A stretch of DNA of 40,059 nucleotides from Clostridia bacterium (GTDB taxonomy: Bacteria > Bacillota > Clostridia > Peptostreptococcales > JAAYPU01): assembly GCA_016278615.1 (NCBI GenBank), contig JADQBM010000035.1, positions 1 through 40,059 of the forward strand. The letters are read 5' to 3'. The notes beneath the pieces were generated by a model, which searched no databases, was not told where the DNA came from, and saw nothing but the letters and a program-made list of their open reading frames with translations. The translations under genes were made by a program, and so were the position numbers. Of this stretch, positions 23,992-33,046 are shown piece by piece. Position 1 is the stretch's first letter. The number at the start of each line of letters is the position of its first letter.

Positions 23992-25191
23992 CTATTTAAG
24001 TATTTCCAAAGCCTTCTTAAGCTGAGGATCATTTTCTCGTGTCAAAACACCATCCTCAAGCATATCGTCTTCAATTTCTATAATGATATCTGGTTCTATA
24101 CCCACCTCATGAATGGTCTTTCCCTCTGGCGAAAAATATTGAGCAATGGTTAGTTCTATGCCACCCCCGTCCTCAAGGGGTAAAATTCTTTGTATAATCC
24201 CTTTGCCAAAAGTCTGTGTCCCGATAATAGTCCCTTCACCTGAATCTTTAACCCCTGCTGTCAAAATTTCCGAAGCACTTGCTGAGCCGCCATTTACCAA
24301 GATTACAAATGGCATATCGACTTTTGAGCTATCTGATCTATGATACTGTCTATTTCCATTTCTGTCTTCTATATATACAATAACACCTTTTCCCATAAGA
24401 GCGTCCGCAATTTCCAAACATTCGTCAACCAATCCACCCGGATTATCTCTGAGATCAATAATGAGCCCCTCTATATTCATTAGCTCCAAATCTCTTAGAT
24501 TGCTTTTAAATTCATCAGATGTTTTATTTTCAAAAGAAGTAATTCGGATATACCCAATATTATCTTCAAGCACTTCGGATTTTATTGTTTTTAACTTAAC
24601 ATTGGCTCTTGTTATTTCAAAATCTAATAGTTCTTCTTCTCCCTCTCTTAATACGGTTATTGTAACATTCGTACCCGGTTCTCCCCTCATATTGGATACG
24701 GCGTCATCCATTTGATCTGCAGTGTACTCTTTGCCATTAATTTTAACAATTTTATCTCCGCTTTTAACCCCTGCCCTTTGTGCTGGCGTATCTTCTATGG
24801 GGGCCACCACCAAAATAAAGCCGTCTCGACCTGGTGCCACTGTTACCCCGATCCCCTGATATTCGCCCTGAGTTGAAATCATAAGTTCATCATATTCTTC
24901 TTTTGTCAAGTAGGCGGAATAGGGATCTCCAATACCTTTAAACAAACCTTTGTACATACCTTCTTTTAACTTTTCGCTATCTACAGGTATATAATAATTC
25001 TCCTCAATATGCTGTCGTAGTTGAAAAAGTTTTCCATATTCATTTAATATATCTTTATAAGCCTTATACTCGTCTTCAGAAATAAATATTCTTCCATTTA
25101 ATGGATAATATGATATCACACCGAAGGTTGCTGCTGATGCTATCAACATAAAGACAATAACAATCAGGATGACCTTTTTTTTACTAATCAT
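23992..25191 (-). CDS. C-terminal processing peptidase, S41 family (CtpA/CtpB-like)
   Basis: A protein of 399 residues from the ATG at 25191 (GAGAGG upstream). An N-terminal signal anchor (about 5-25) is followed by a helical region containing 'GLFKGIGDPYSAYLTKEEY', a PDZ domain (about 95-185, 'YQGIGVTVAPGRDGFILV', 'SGDKIVKINGKEY'), and the S41 catalytic core with the Ser in 'VNGGSASASEILTAGV' and the Lys in 'GTQTFGKGIIQ'. It cleaves proteins from their C-termini outside the membrane. In many Clostridia this gene follows ftsEX and the M23 hydrolase; here it lies about 6 kb away from them. Confidence 0.94.
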   Translation of the reverse strand: MISKKKVILIVIVFMLIASAATFGVISYYPLNGRIFISEDEYKAYKDILNEYGKLFQLRQHIEENYYIPVDSEKLKEGMYKGLFKGIGDPYSAYLTKEEYDELMISTQGEYQGIGVTVAPGRDGFILVVAPIEDTPAQRAGVKSGDKIVKINGKEYTADQMDDAVSNMRGEPGTNVTITVLREGEEELLDFEITRANVKLKTIKSEVLEDNIGYIRITSFENKTSDEFKSNLRDLELMNIEGLIIDLRDNPGGLVDECLEIADALMGKGVIVYIEDRNGNRQYHRSDSSKVDMPFVILVNGGSASASEILTAGVKDSGEGTIIGTQTFGKGIIQRILPLEDGGGIELTIAQYFSPEGKTIHEVGIEPDIIIEIEDDMLEDGVLTRENDPQLKKALEILK

Positions 25192-25550
25192 TACGATATT
25201 ACCTCTCAAATCTTAAGTCATATATTTATTGTATTAAACAACTATAATTAATATAACAGGAATGAGTGAATTTTAAAAGCAATTATTGTCATTTATTATC
25301 TAATCTATACCTAAAAGTCCATGTAGCCAGAGTAATTTGGTTTAATTTTTGCTTAATAATATACCTTTATTTGAAAATCATACTTTGCAATATTATAAAA
25401 AGATCCCGTGATCTTCTTATTAAACATTTTGATTGTGTTTTGTGATTAATTGGTTTGGAAATCAGTGAGAAAGAAACTCAGAATAGGAATATCTTTTGCT
25501 TACTGTAGGAAAACAAAGTGGAATTTGAAGACATCATTTACATTAACAGA
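25192..25550. other. Intergenic region between trkH and the S41 gene
   Basis: There is no convincing gene here. A small hairpin AAGATC-CCGT-GATCTT (25400-25415), with AAAA at 25397-25400 (TTTT on the minus strand), may be a weak trkH terminator. The rest is plain AT-rich sequence containing the S41 promoter region. Confidence 0.5.
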
Positions 25551-26999
25551 TTAGTCTTGCTTCCAAAATGCAGGAATAAATAGTAAGTAGACTGTAAACA
25601 ATTCAAGGCGTCCAACAAGCATAATAATTGATAACACGGAAGTAGAAAAATTACTTAAGCTACTATAGTTGCCTGCTGGCCCAACCACATCAAACCCAGG
25701 ACCTGTATTTCCAATACAAGCAGCAACTGCACTTGCTGCAGTCATTAAGCTTATGTTATCAAATGATAGTAAAAAAGTACCAACAATAAAAGTGAATAAG
25801 TATAAGACAATAAAGCTGAAAATATCCGAAACACTATCTGTAGGAATCGGCTTATTATTTAATCTGATTGGAATCATTGCATGTGGATGAAATTTCTTAG
25901 TGAATTCCCTTTTTATAAGGCGAAGAGCTACAACAATCCTTAGACTTTTTATGCCCCCACTGGTGGATCCTGTACAGCCCCCTATAAACATGAGTATAAA
26001 TAGAATAAATTTGCTCATGGTTGGCCATTGATCAAAATTTGCTGTGGCAAAGCCTGTTTCCGTTGTAATTGAACTAACTTGGAAAAAGGAATACCTAATA
26101 GCAGATCCTATAGAATCATACACATTATTAAATAATAAATTCAAGGTAATAATTCCAGTAGCTGCAAAGATAATCATAAAATAAAACCTATATTCATCAT
26201 CTTTAAACACAGTCCGCCATCTTCCCTTATATAATGCGTAATAAATGGCAAAGTTAGAGCCTGAAAGAAACATAAATATCGAAATAACCAAATCAATATA
26301 AGTACTATTATAGTGAGCAATGCTTTGATTATAAACAGAAAATCCTCCTGTTCCTACTGTTGCAAACGTATGAACAAATGCATCATAAAGATTCATGCCC
26401 CCTAGAAGTAATAATATTATTTCTGAAACGGTCATTACGATGTATATGACATATAATATTTTTGCATTATCTGATATTTTATGGGTGATTTTCTCTACTG
26501 TGGGTCCGGAACTTTCTGCTTTAATAATCTGAATACTGCCTATGCCAATGGATGGCATCAAGGCAACTGCAAAAACCAGTATTCCTACACCCCCCAGCCA
26601 GTGTGTAAAAGACCTCCAGAAAAGAATGCCTTTAGGAACAGCTTCTATGTCTGTAAGAATAGATGCACCCGTTGTCGTAAACCCTGAAACAGCTTCGAAA
26701 AAAGCATCAATAGGATTTGGAATATATCCGGAAAAAACAAAAGGCAGCGATCCTATTATTGATGCGAGAAACCATCCTAAACCTACAATAGCTAAACCTT
26801 CTCTAAATGTAAATCTATTTGATTTGATCTTTATTCTTTTGAAAGCAAATCCTAAGATTAATGAAATTAAAGAAGCTAAAAGGATGGATATATAGGATGC
26901 CTCCCTATATAATAAAGATACAAAAAAAGAGGGAATCATCCCAACACTTAAAATAATTAGTATTATCCCACTTACTTTTATTACAATTCTATGGTTCAT
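25551..26999 (-). CDS. trkH: Potassium uptake transporter, TrkH family
   Basis: A very hydrophobic protein of 482 residues with about ten membrane segments and four pore loops. The selectivity residues are visible in each: 'GFTTTGASILT', 'ATVGTGGFSVYN', 'ITTETGFATAN' and 'CIGNTGPGFDVV', with 'GGCTGSTSGGIKSLRI' near the third. It moves K+ (possibly with Na+ or H+) across the membrane. The regulatory TrkA/KtrA subunit normally required is not adjacent. Divergently transcribed beside it is a histidine kinase operon that could sense osmotic or ionic change, but nothing in the sequence proves the link. The ATG at 26999 is preceded by GAGGGGG at about 12 bases. Confidence 0.94.
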   Translation of the reverse strand: MNHRIVIKVSGIILIILSVGMIPSFFVSLLYREASYISILLASLISLILGFAFKRIKIKSNRFTFREGLAIVGLGWFLASIIGSLPFVFSGYIPNPIDAFFEAVSGFTTTGASILTDIEAVPKGILFWRSFTHWLGGVGILVFAVALMPSIGIGSIQIIKAESSGPTVEKITHKISDNAKILYVIYIVMTVSEIILLLLGGMNLYDAFVHTFATVGTGGFSVYNQSIAHYNSTYIDLVISIFMFLSGSNFAIYYALYKGRWRTVFKDDEYRFYFMIIFAATGIITLNLLFNNVYDSIGSAIRYSFFQVSSITTETGFATANFDQWPTMSKFILFILMFIGGCTGSTSGGIKSLRIVVALRLIKREFTKKFHPHAMIPIRLNNKPIPTDSVSDIFSFIVLYLFTFIVGTFLLSFDNISLMTAASAVAACIGNTGPGFDVVGPAGNYSSLSNFSTSVLSIIMLVGRLELFTVYLLFIPAFWKQD

Positions 27000-27270
27000 A
27001 TCACGGCCCCCTCTTAGCTGCTACCAAAGATAAGATGAAAATTTTCACTTATTGATTAATTATATTTCTTCGAATAAAAAACTTAAAGTTCTCAGAATGA
27101 CCATTGTGAAAATTACCATACTTATTAACAACGATTATGATGGATGTTCTCTTTAGCACGCATTATTTTACTGGATTATCCCGTTTTACTACTTGCTACA
27201 TGAATTAACTGCAAAATTTCCTTAATTTATGGTATAGTTAACAGAAAATAATTAATTGTTGAGGGTAAAA

Positions 27271-29118
27271 ATGTTTAAATCATTAATCAGTAGAATCTCA
27301 ATTGTATATGTAGGTCTTGTTGGGTTAATCGCAGTAATAGGATTGGCTTCTACTTTTAATCTTGTAAGGCTTGAGAGATCTGTAGATGGCCTTTTATCAG
27401 ACAATTACAAAAGCATAAAAGCCATATCACACATGATGGAAACCGTAGAAAGACAAGATAGTGCCGTTTTGATGTATCTTAATATAGATAAAGAAAGGGG
27501 ATTGGAGCTATTTTCCCAGAACAATCAGATGTTTATGGAATGGTTCGTGGTGCAAAAAAATAATATTACGGAAGTGTCAGAAGCTGAATTAGTAGATGAT
27601 TTAGCTTTACAATATAAAGAATATGTCAATATATTTTTAAAGCTACAGGAAATACGAAATACTAAAGAAGATGAAGATGCTATTAAATATTATAATGAAG
27701 AAATACTAACCAAGTTCAGTCAAATTAAAAGAATCCTTTCAGACCTTTTTGTGCTGAATGAGAATGCCATGTATGAAAATAACCAAAGAACCTCTGATAA
27801 CTCAAGACAATCTATGTACTTTATACTAATACTTTCACTTATATCGGTTGCAGGAGGATTTGCCGCTTCAAGATTTTTTGCTCATCGATTTCTTGCTCCT
27901 ATTAAGCAGTTATCTGAGGGTATTAGCCGAGTAAAGTCTGGAGAATTAAACCAATACATTGAAATCAACACAGGGGATGAAGTACAAGAGCTTTCAAAAC
28001 AGTTTAATGATATGACTCAACGGTTATATCAATTCGAACAGAGTACCATTGGAATATTGATGGCGGAGAAAAATAAATCCCTTGCCATCGTAAAAAGTAT
28101 TGCAGATCCATTGTTGGTTCTGGATGTAAACTATCGGATTATATTGATTAATGATGCTTGTGAAAGTTTCTTTAGTATTAACGAAAAACGATATATCAAC
28201 AGACATATACTTGAAGCAATTGGAAACGGAGAATTATTTGACCATATTTCAAATGTGGTTGAGAGCAGCGAGGACCAGAAAGAAAAGATTATTTGTTTTG
28301 ATAACGAGGATGCATTCTATTTCAATATTATCGTCACTGTAGTCAGACAGTCGGATGGCAGTATTTCAAATATTATTGTACTCATGCAAAACATAAGTGA
28401 GTTAAAAGAACTGGAGAAAGTAAAGACAGATTTTATCGCAAACATATCCCATGAGCTTAGAACACCCTTGACTTCAATCCTCATGGGAATAAGCATTTTA
28501 TCTGAAACCGATAAAATAAATCTTAATTCAGATGAAAAAGATATTATAGAAACCATAAAAGAGGACTCTGAGCATCTTGAGCATTTGGTTAACGAATTGC
28601 TCGAATTATCCAGGCTTGAATCTGGAAAAGCAATTTTTAGAAAAGATTTCTATTCAATAAATAAAGTCCTTACATCCTCTATCAAACAATTTCAGGAATA
28701 TGCTGATAGAAAAGGGATCTTACTTAAAGATGATTCTGATTATAATTTACCAATATTATATGGCGATTCCGATAAAATAACTTGGGCAATAAACAACCTT
28801 ATCAGTAATTCCCTTAAATATTCAGATGAAGGAGACACAGTTTTTGTCTATGCAAAAGCAGATGAAAAGAAGGTGACCCTTTTTGTTAAAGATTCAGGTC
28901 CTGGTATACCTATAGAATACGTAGATGATATATTTGATCGATTTGTACAAGTAAAAGGCCAAGGAGTTGAAATCAAAGGAATAGGGCTGGGCTTATCTGT
29001 GGTGAAAGAAATTGTTAAGGCACATGGGGGAAAAGTGTGGTGTGAAAGCAAGGTAGATTCTGGAAGCACCTTCATTATTGAACTTCCATTATATTCCAAG
29101 GAGGATTTAAATGAGTAG
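27271..29118 (+). CDS. Membrane sensor histidine kinase, HAMP-PAS
   Basis: A protein of about 615 residues from the ATG at 27271 (GAGGG just before; two TTG codons upstream are less likely). Order: TM1 (about 10-28); a helical extracytoplasmic sensor of about 150 residues resembling four-helix-bundle MCP/CHASE3-type sensors; TM2 (about 182-203); HAMP (about 204-256); PAS (about 270-380); HisKA with His394 in 'ANISHELRTPLTSI'; and an HATPase domain with N box 'WAINNLISNSLKYSD', G1 'VKDSGPGIP' and G2 'GIGLGLSVVKEIVKAHGG'. It is of the VicK/PhoR-like class. It overlaps the response regulator gene by 8 bases (29111-29118). Confidence 0.94.
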   Translation: MFKSLISRISIVYVGLVGLIAVIGLASTFNLVRLERSVDGLLSDNYKSIKAISHMMETVERQDSAVLMYLNIDKERGLELFSQNNQMFMEWFVVQKNNITEVSEAELVDDLALQYKEYVNIFLKLQEIRNTKEDEDAIKYYNEEILTKFSQIKRILSDLFVLNENAMYENNQRTSDNSRQSMYFILILSLISVAGGFAASRFFAHRFLAPIKQLSEGISRVKSGELNQYIEINTGDEVQELSKQFNDMTQRLYQFEQSTIGILMAEKNKSLAIVKSIADPLLVLDVNYRIILINDACESFFSINEKRYINRHILEAIGNGELFDHISNVVESSEDQKEKIICFDNEDAFYFNIIVTVVRQSDGSISNIIVLMQNISELKELEKVKTDFIANISHELRTPLTSILMGISILSETDKINLNSDEKDIIETIKEDSEHLEHLVNELLELSRLESGKAIFRKDFYSINKVLTSSIKQFQEYADRKGILLKDDSDYNLPILYGDSDKITWAINNLISNSLKYSDEGDTVFVYAKADEKKVTLFVKDSGPGIPIEYVDDIFDRFVQVKGQGVEIKGIGLGLSVVKEIVKAHGGKVWCESKVDSGSTFIIELPLYSKEDLNE

Positions 29119-29686
29119 AGTTCTTGTAGTAGATGATACGAAAAATATTCGTGCTTTGCTAAGTAAATGTCTTGAAAAAGAATGCTATGAAGTAAAGTGT
29201 GCTGTAAATGGTCCCCAAGCAATCGAACTTTGCCGGAATGAAAAGTTCGATATTATCTTCTTGGACATCAAAATGCCCAATTTTAGTGGTACTGAAGTAT
29301 TGAAGCAAATTCGAAACATGGGGCTTAATACGCCTGTAATTATTATAACCGCCTATCCCTCAATAAAAAATGCTGTTGAGTGTACTCAGATGGGAGCTGT
29401 GGCATATTTGCAAAAACCCTTTACTGCAGAAAGAGTTAGAACAATACTTAAGGAAGTAAAAGAGAATGAAATGTATGAGCAAATCAAATCCGAGGAGCTT
29501 ATCAAATATGTAGAGGATTGCATCAAAAATTCCGAATTTGCAGAGGCTATTCAAATACTTAGAAAATTAATGTCAGAAAAACCCTTAGAACCAGCACCCT
29601 ATCTCTTAATGTCAAAAGCTTATAATGGGTTAAACAAGCATGAGGAAGAAAACAAATTTTTAAGGATATATGATTCTTTATTATAA
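29111..29686 (+). CDS. Response regulator: receiver domain with helical (TPR-like) C-terminus
   Basis: A protein of 191 residues. The receiver domain (1-120) has Asp8/Asp9, phospho-acceptor Asp52, Thr80 and Lys102 all present. The C-terminal 70 residues ('YVEDCIKNSEFAEAIQILRK', 'PAPYLLMSKAYNGLNKHEEE') look like a pair of TPR-type helices, with no DNA-binding domain. The output is therefore probably protein-protein. It is translationally coupled to the kinase gene. Its stop overlaps the end of recJ on the opposite strand by 6 bases (29681-29686), so the two genes converge with no spacer and no terminator. Confidence 0.9.
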   Translation: MSRVLVVDDTKNIRALLSKCLEKECYEVKCAVNGPQAIELCRNEKFDIIFLDIKMPNFSGTEVLKQIRNMGLNTPVIIITAYPSIKNAVECTQMGAVAYLQKPFTAERVRTILKEVKENEMYEQIKSEELIKYVEDCIKNSEFAEAIQILRKLMSEKPLEPAPYLLMSKAYNGLNKHEEENKFLRIYDSLL

Positions 29687-31489
29687 TTTTGTATCCAATG
29701 CTTGATCCAACTTAACTCTTTTTGCTGATCTATAAGCATTCACTATCAACTGGACCGTTCTTCTTCCCATATATTCATTAATAGAAATCCTAAAAACAAA
29801 ATCCATTTGTATCTTATTATCTTTTCCGTTATACATTCTAATCATTTCTCTTTGCCCAAAGTTATTAATAATTATATCATTGAATCTCTCTATGTCTTCG
29901 AAAAATACCGCCTCAATAGGCCTTCCAGTATTAGATACCAACTTAAGCTTCAATACATTTTTATTCTTTCCCAACACAGTGGCATCCTGTATCCTAATGC
30001 TTTTTTCAGCAAATAAAGGTCTGGGGTTTCCTTTTCCAAAGGGCTCCAAGGTCTCCATCTCTTCAGCTAATCCCATGGTAATAAGTTCAAAAGGCAGTTG
30101 CATGTCAATGGACACAATGCGTTGCATGTCTTCGGTACTTAACGAACATTTATCATTTAATTTCTTTACAAATTCCTCAATATTGCGTTCCTGTAACGAA
30201 AGCCCTGCCGCCATGGGATGCCCACCAAATTTTTCTAATAAATCTTTGCATTTTAACAACTCTTCGAACATATTATAGGCTTCGATAGATCTTCCTGATC
30301 CTTTTACGCATTCATTTGATTTAGTAAGCACTATTGTAGGGAGATGGTACCTTTCTTTAATCCTTCCTGCAATAATACCTGCTATGCTTTCATGGATGTC
30401 TGGAATATACACCACGATAACTTTATGATCTGCAAGATTTAAACCCTCTATTATATCAATCGCTTTGTCAAATCCTTGAACCGTCATGTTCTTTCTTTCT
30501 TCATTTAATTCATAAAGTTTTTGTGCTAACGCCCTAACTTCTTCGTAATCTTGAGATTGCAGGAGTTCCAAAGAGAGTTCTCCTGAATCTATTCGACCCG
30601 TTGAATTGATGCAAGGCCCTATAATAAAAGACGTTTCAAAGGTTGAAATTTTCTTACTTCCCAAACCGGTTCTATCAATAAGTGCTCTAAGGCCTTTGTT
30701 ATTTGTATGGTTAAGCATATCAAGTCCATTCTTTGCTATTATCCTATTCTCATCAATGAGGTCTACCACATCACATATTGTGGCTATTGCCGCATATTCA
30801 AGGTATTTATTGGCTTCTTGTACATCTACCCCTAACCTTTCAAATACTTCTTGTATAACTTTGAATACAACTCCTGCACCACATAAATGCTTAAAAGGGT
30901 ATTCACAATCTAATTGCTTTGGATTAACCACTGCATCAGCTTGTGGCACTAAATAATTTCGATTGCCACTTTCATCTTCTAAAAATGGGACATCATGATG
31001 ATCTGTTATGATAGTCTTCATTCCTAATTCTTTAGCCATCTCAATTTGACTCATTGCTGAGATCCCATTATCACAAGTTATGATAAGATCTACGCCATCC
31101 TTATGGGCCGTTCTTATAATATCCTCGTTGATTCCATATCCATCTGTTATTCTATGAGGTATATGGTAGGATACATTTGCAGCACATTCTTTTAGAGCCG
31201 TATGAAAGATATATGTACTCATGATACCATCAACATCATAATCACCAACGATTCTAATATGTCCTTCTCCCTCGATTATGTCCTTGATAATATCTACGGC
31301 TTTTTTCATATCTTTAAAGTGCTTTGGAGCGTACATTTCGTTTATTGACGAATATAAATATGTACTGATCTGCCTTTCTTCTTTTAATCCCCTATTAATA
31401 AGAAACTTTGCTAAAACAGGGCTAATATTAAATTTTTCAACCATGTCATCATAGTCTTCATTTATATTTTTGAGCATCCATCTTTCCAA
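29681..31489 (-). CDS. recJ: Single-stranded-DNA-specific exonuclease RecJ
   Basis: A protein of about 602 residues starting at TTG 31489 (GGAGG at good distance); the in-frame ATG further up lacks a ribosome binding site. DHH motifs: 'RIVGDYDVDGIMS' (about 79-91), 'IITCDNGISA', 'IITDHHDVP', 'YPFKHLCGAGVVFKV'. The DHHA1 motif is 'KFGGHPMAAGLSL', and a C-terminal OB domain follows. It degrades single-stranded DNA 5' to 3' in recombination and repair. It is somewhat longer than E. coli RecJ (577). It lies between the two-component genes and the M23 hydrolase gene, apparently as a separate unit. Confidence 0.95.
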   Translation of the reverse strand: MERWMLKNINEDYDDMVEKFNISPVLAKFLINRGLKEERQISTYLYSSINEMYAPKHFKDMKKAVDIIKDIIEGEGHIRIVGDYDVDGIMSTYIFHTALKECAANVSYHIPHRITDGYGINEDIIRTAHKDGVDLIITCDNGISAMSQIEMAKELGMKTIITDHHDVPFLEDESGNRNYLVPQADAVVNPKQLDCEYPFKHLCGAGVVFKVIQEVFERLGVDVQEANKYLEYAAIATICDVVDLIDENRIIAKNGLDMLNHTNNKGLRALIDRTGLGSKKISTFETSFIIGPCINSTGRIDSGELSLELLQSQDYEEVRALAQKLYELNEERKNMTVQGFDKAIDIIEGLNLADHKVIVVYIPDIHESIAGIIAGRIKERYHLPTIVLTKSNECVKGSGRSIEAYNMFEELLKCKDLLEKFGGHPMAAGLSLQERNIEEFVKKLNDKCSLSTEDMQRIVSIDMQLPFELITMGLAEEMETLEPFGKGNPRPLFAEKSIRIQDATVLGKNKNVLKLKLVSNTGRPIEAVFFEDIERFNDIIINNFGQREMIRMYNGKDNKIQMDFVFRISINEYMGRRTVQLIVNAYRSAKRVKLDQALDTKL

Positions 31490-31548
31490 TTTTATGCCTC
31501 CATCCGAATAATAAAATAACACCTATATTTTACCATACATAAAAGCAA

Positions 31549-31572
31549 AGAATTTTGCCAGAGCAAAATTCT
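31549..31572 (-). terminator. Terminator of the M23 hydrolase gene
   Basis: Perfect 10-bp stem AGAATTTTGC/GCAAAATTCT with loop CAGA; on the minus strand it is followed by TTGCTTTTATG. It belongs to the GATTTTG/CAAAATC-like hairpin family. Confidence 0.65.
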
Positions 31573-31608
31573 ATTGCGATTTATATTTATTATTCATTAG
31601 CCGCCCAT

Positions 31609-32730
31609 TTATTTCAAATATGGCATGGGGTCAATATAATTTCCATCTTTTCTTACTTCAAAGTGTAAATGAGGACCTGTAGACATACCTGTACTCCCTG
31701 ATTTGGCAATAGTTTGTCCTTTTTTAACTTTATCGCCCATAGCTACAAGAAGAGTATTGTTATGCCCGTAAAGGGTTACCATGTTGCCTCCATGGTCAAT
31801 CATAATAGCTTTGCCATAGCCTCCCAACCAATTTGAGTGGATAACGGTTCCATCATTGGCTGCAACAATTGTATTGTTTGCGGGAACACCAATATCGATC
31901 CCAGTATGTAATTTTCTTGTTTTTAATATAGGGTGGATTCTATAGCCAAATGAAGAAGTTATTCTTTCATACCCTGGAGATGGCCATGCGAAAACCCCAC
32001 CTACATAAGCTTCATTGGATTGGGCCTTTCGGATTTTGTCAGAAAGCTCTGCAGCATATTGGTTAAGTTCATCTACTTGGCTTTCTAAAGCCTTGTTGCT
32101 TTGTGCAACCTCTGATCGGAGACGCGTAACTTCTCCTCGGCTCACTTCAACCTGTTCCCTCTTGATTTTAACATTCTCTCTTTGTTGAACTAAATCATTT
32201 TTTAATTGTTCAAGACTGCGCTTCTTTAGATCAATTTCTTGATATTTTGTCTTAAGATATTTCAACAAATCAACATCTTGCTCTGTAATTTTATTGACCA
32301 TATCAATATTAGTTAAAAATTCTTGAAAAGTTGAAGAGCCTAACAAAATTTCCATTACGCCAACTTCTCCATTTTTATACATGACCCGTAGTCTTGAGTT
32401 TAAGACATCATTTTTACCGTCAATTTCTTCCTGTGTGTTTTCAAGTTCAAGTATTGTCTGATCAATACTATCCTGAGTCTCTTTTAAATTATTTTGAAGT
32501 CTACTTATTTCTTTCTCTGCAGCTTCTATCTCTTTATCCAGATCTGAAATTTGCTGACTAAGGGTTCTTTCCTTTTTTTCTCCCTGATTCAGCAGAGCTT
32601 TCACATCACTAATACGACCATTAATCCCCTCTAACTCTTTTTGATCCGCATTGGATGCAAAAATTAAAGACGATAAAAATAAAGAAAACATGAGTGTAAA
32701 TGTCAGCGAATAAAACAATACCTTTTTCAT
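31609..32730 (-). CDS. Secreted M23 peptidoglycan hydrolase with coiled coil (EnvC/PcsB-like)
   Basis: A protein of 373 residues. It has a signal peptide (about 1-26, ending SSLIFASNA), a long coiled coil (about 30-220, heptad-rich; 'EKKERTLSQQISDLDKEIEA', 'LKKRSLEQLKNDLVQQREN'), then a LytM/M23 domain (about 245-373) with zinc ligands in 'KLHTGIDIGVPANN' and 'TGPHLHFEVRKDG'. Coiled-coil M23 or CHAP proteins encoded beside ftsEX are the hydrolases that FtsX activates by conformational change. ftsX lies directly upstream, across a repeat-filled gap. The ATG at 32730 (or the preceding TTG) follows AAGGGGGAAAA. Confidence 0.93.
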   Translation of the reverse strand: MKKVLFYSLTFTLMFSLFLSSLIFASNADQKELEGINGRISDVKALLNQGEKKERTLSQQISDLDKEIEAAEKEISRLQNNLKETQDSIDQTILELENTQEEIDGKNDVLNSRLRVMYKNGEVGVMEILLGSSTFQEFLTNIDMVNKITEQDVDLLKYLKTKYQEIDLKKRSLEQLKNDLVQQRENVKIKREQVEVSRGEVTRLRSEVAQSNKALESQVDELNQYAAELSDKIRKAQSNEAYVGGVFAWPSPGYERITSSFGYRIHPILKTRKLHTGIDIGVPANNTIVAANDGTVIHSNWLGGYGKAIMIDHGGNMVTLYGHNNTLLVAMGDKVKKGQTIAKSGSTGMSTGPHLHFEVRKDGNYIDPMPYLK

Positions 32731-32752
32731 CAAACCGTTTTCCCCCTTGTTG

Positions 32753-32906
32753 ATTTAAGTTTAAGCTTAAGTGTAAGTGTAAGTGTAAGTTTAAGCTTAA
32801 GTGTAAGTGTAAGTTTAAGTGTAAGTGTAAGTGTAAGTTTAAGCTTAAGTGTAAGTGTAAGTTTAAGTGTAAGTGTAAGTGTAAGTTTAAGTTTAAGTGT
32901 AAGTCT
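32753..32906. repeat. Hexamer tandem array, about 25 units (TTTAAG/TGTAAG/CTTAAG)
   Basis: A strict 6-bp period, with units TTTAAG, CTTAAG and TGTAAG arranged in a higher-order pattern (TTTAAG CTTAAG, then two TGTAAG or more). It fills the ftsX-M23 gap. A frame of repeated Leu-Thr/Leu-Lys across it is an artefact. The same hexamers recur at 32974-32990 and in altered form at 21295-21425. Confidence 0.9.
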
Positions 32907-32917
32907 AATATGTAAGC

Positions 32918-32946
32918 TGTAGGGATGGGTCTCTGTGCCCATCCGC
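32918..32946. repeat. GTAGGG-family palindrome
   Basis: TGTAGGGATGGGTCTCTGTG, CCCATCCGC. The stem is GGATGGG/CCCATCC. It is a near match to the reverse complement of 5780-5805. Confidence 0.65.
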
Positions 32947-32990
32947 AACAATATAAATTAAGTTATGAGTTTGAGTTTAAGTTTAAGTTT

Positions 32991-33046
32991 TAAAATCCCT
33001 AACCCCTAACCCCTAATCTCTAATCCCTAATCCCTAATCTCTAATC
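32991..33046. repeat. Heptamer tandem array (CCCTAAT/CTCTAAT)
   Basis: About seven units of CCCTAAC, CCCTAAT or CTCTAAT run up to the ftsX stop codon. A shorter run of the same units lies at 14280-14300. Confidence 0.85.

Noticed and set aside
28848-29222. 124-residue antisense ORF across the kinase-regulator junction
   Set aside because: It overlaps two strongly supported coupled genes and shows no family features or start signal.
32753-32951. Gene encoding a Leu/Thr/Lys repeat protein on the minus strand
   Set aside because: The frame exists only because the DNA has a 6-bp period; it has no ribosome binding site and the same hexamers occur in other frames elsewhere.
32991-33046. Telomere-like CCCTAA repeats as a chromosome end
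   Set aside because: A short array inside an operon with genes on both sides; it is a simple-sequence tract.
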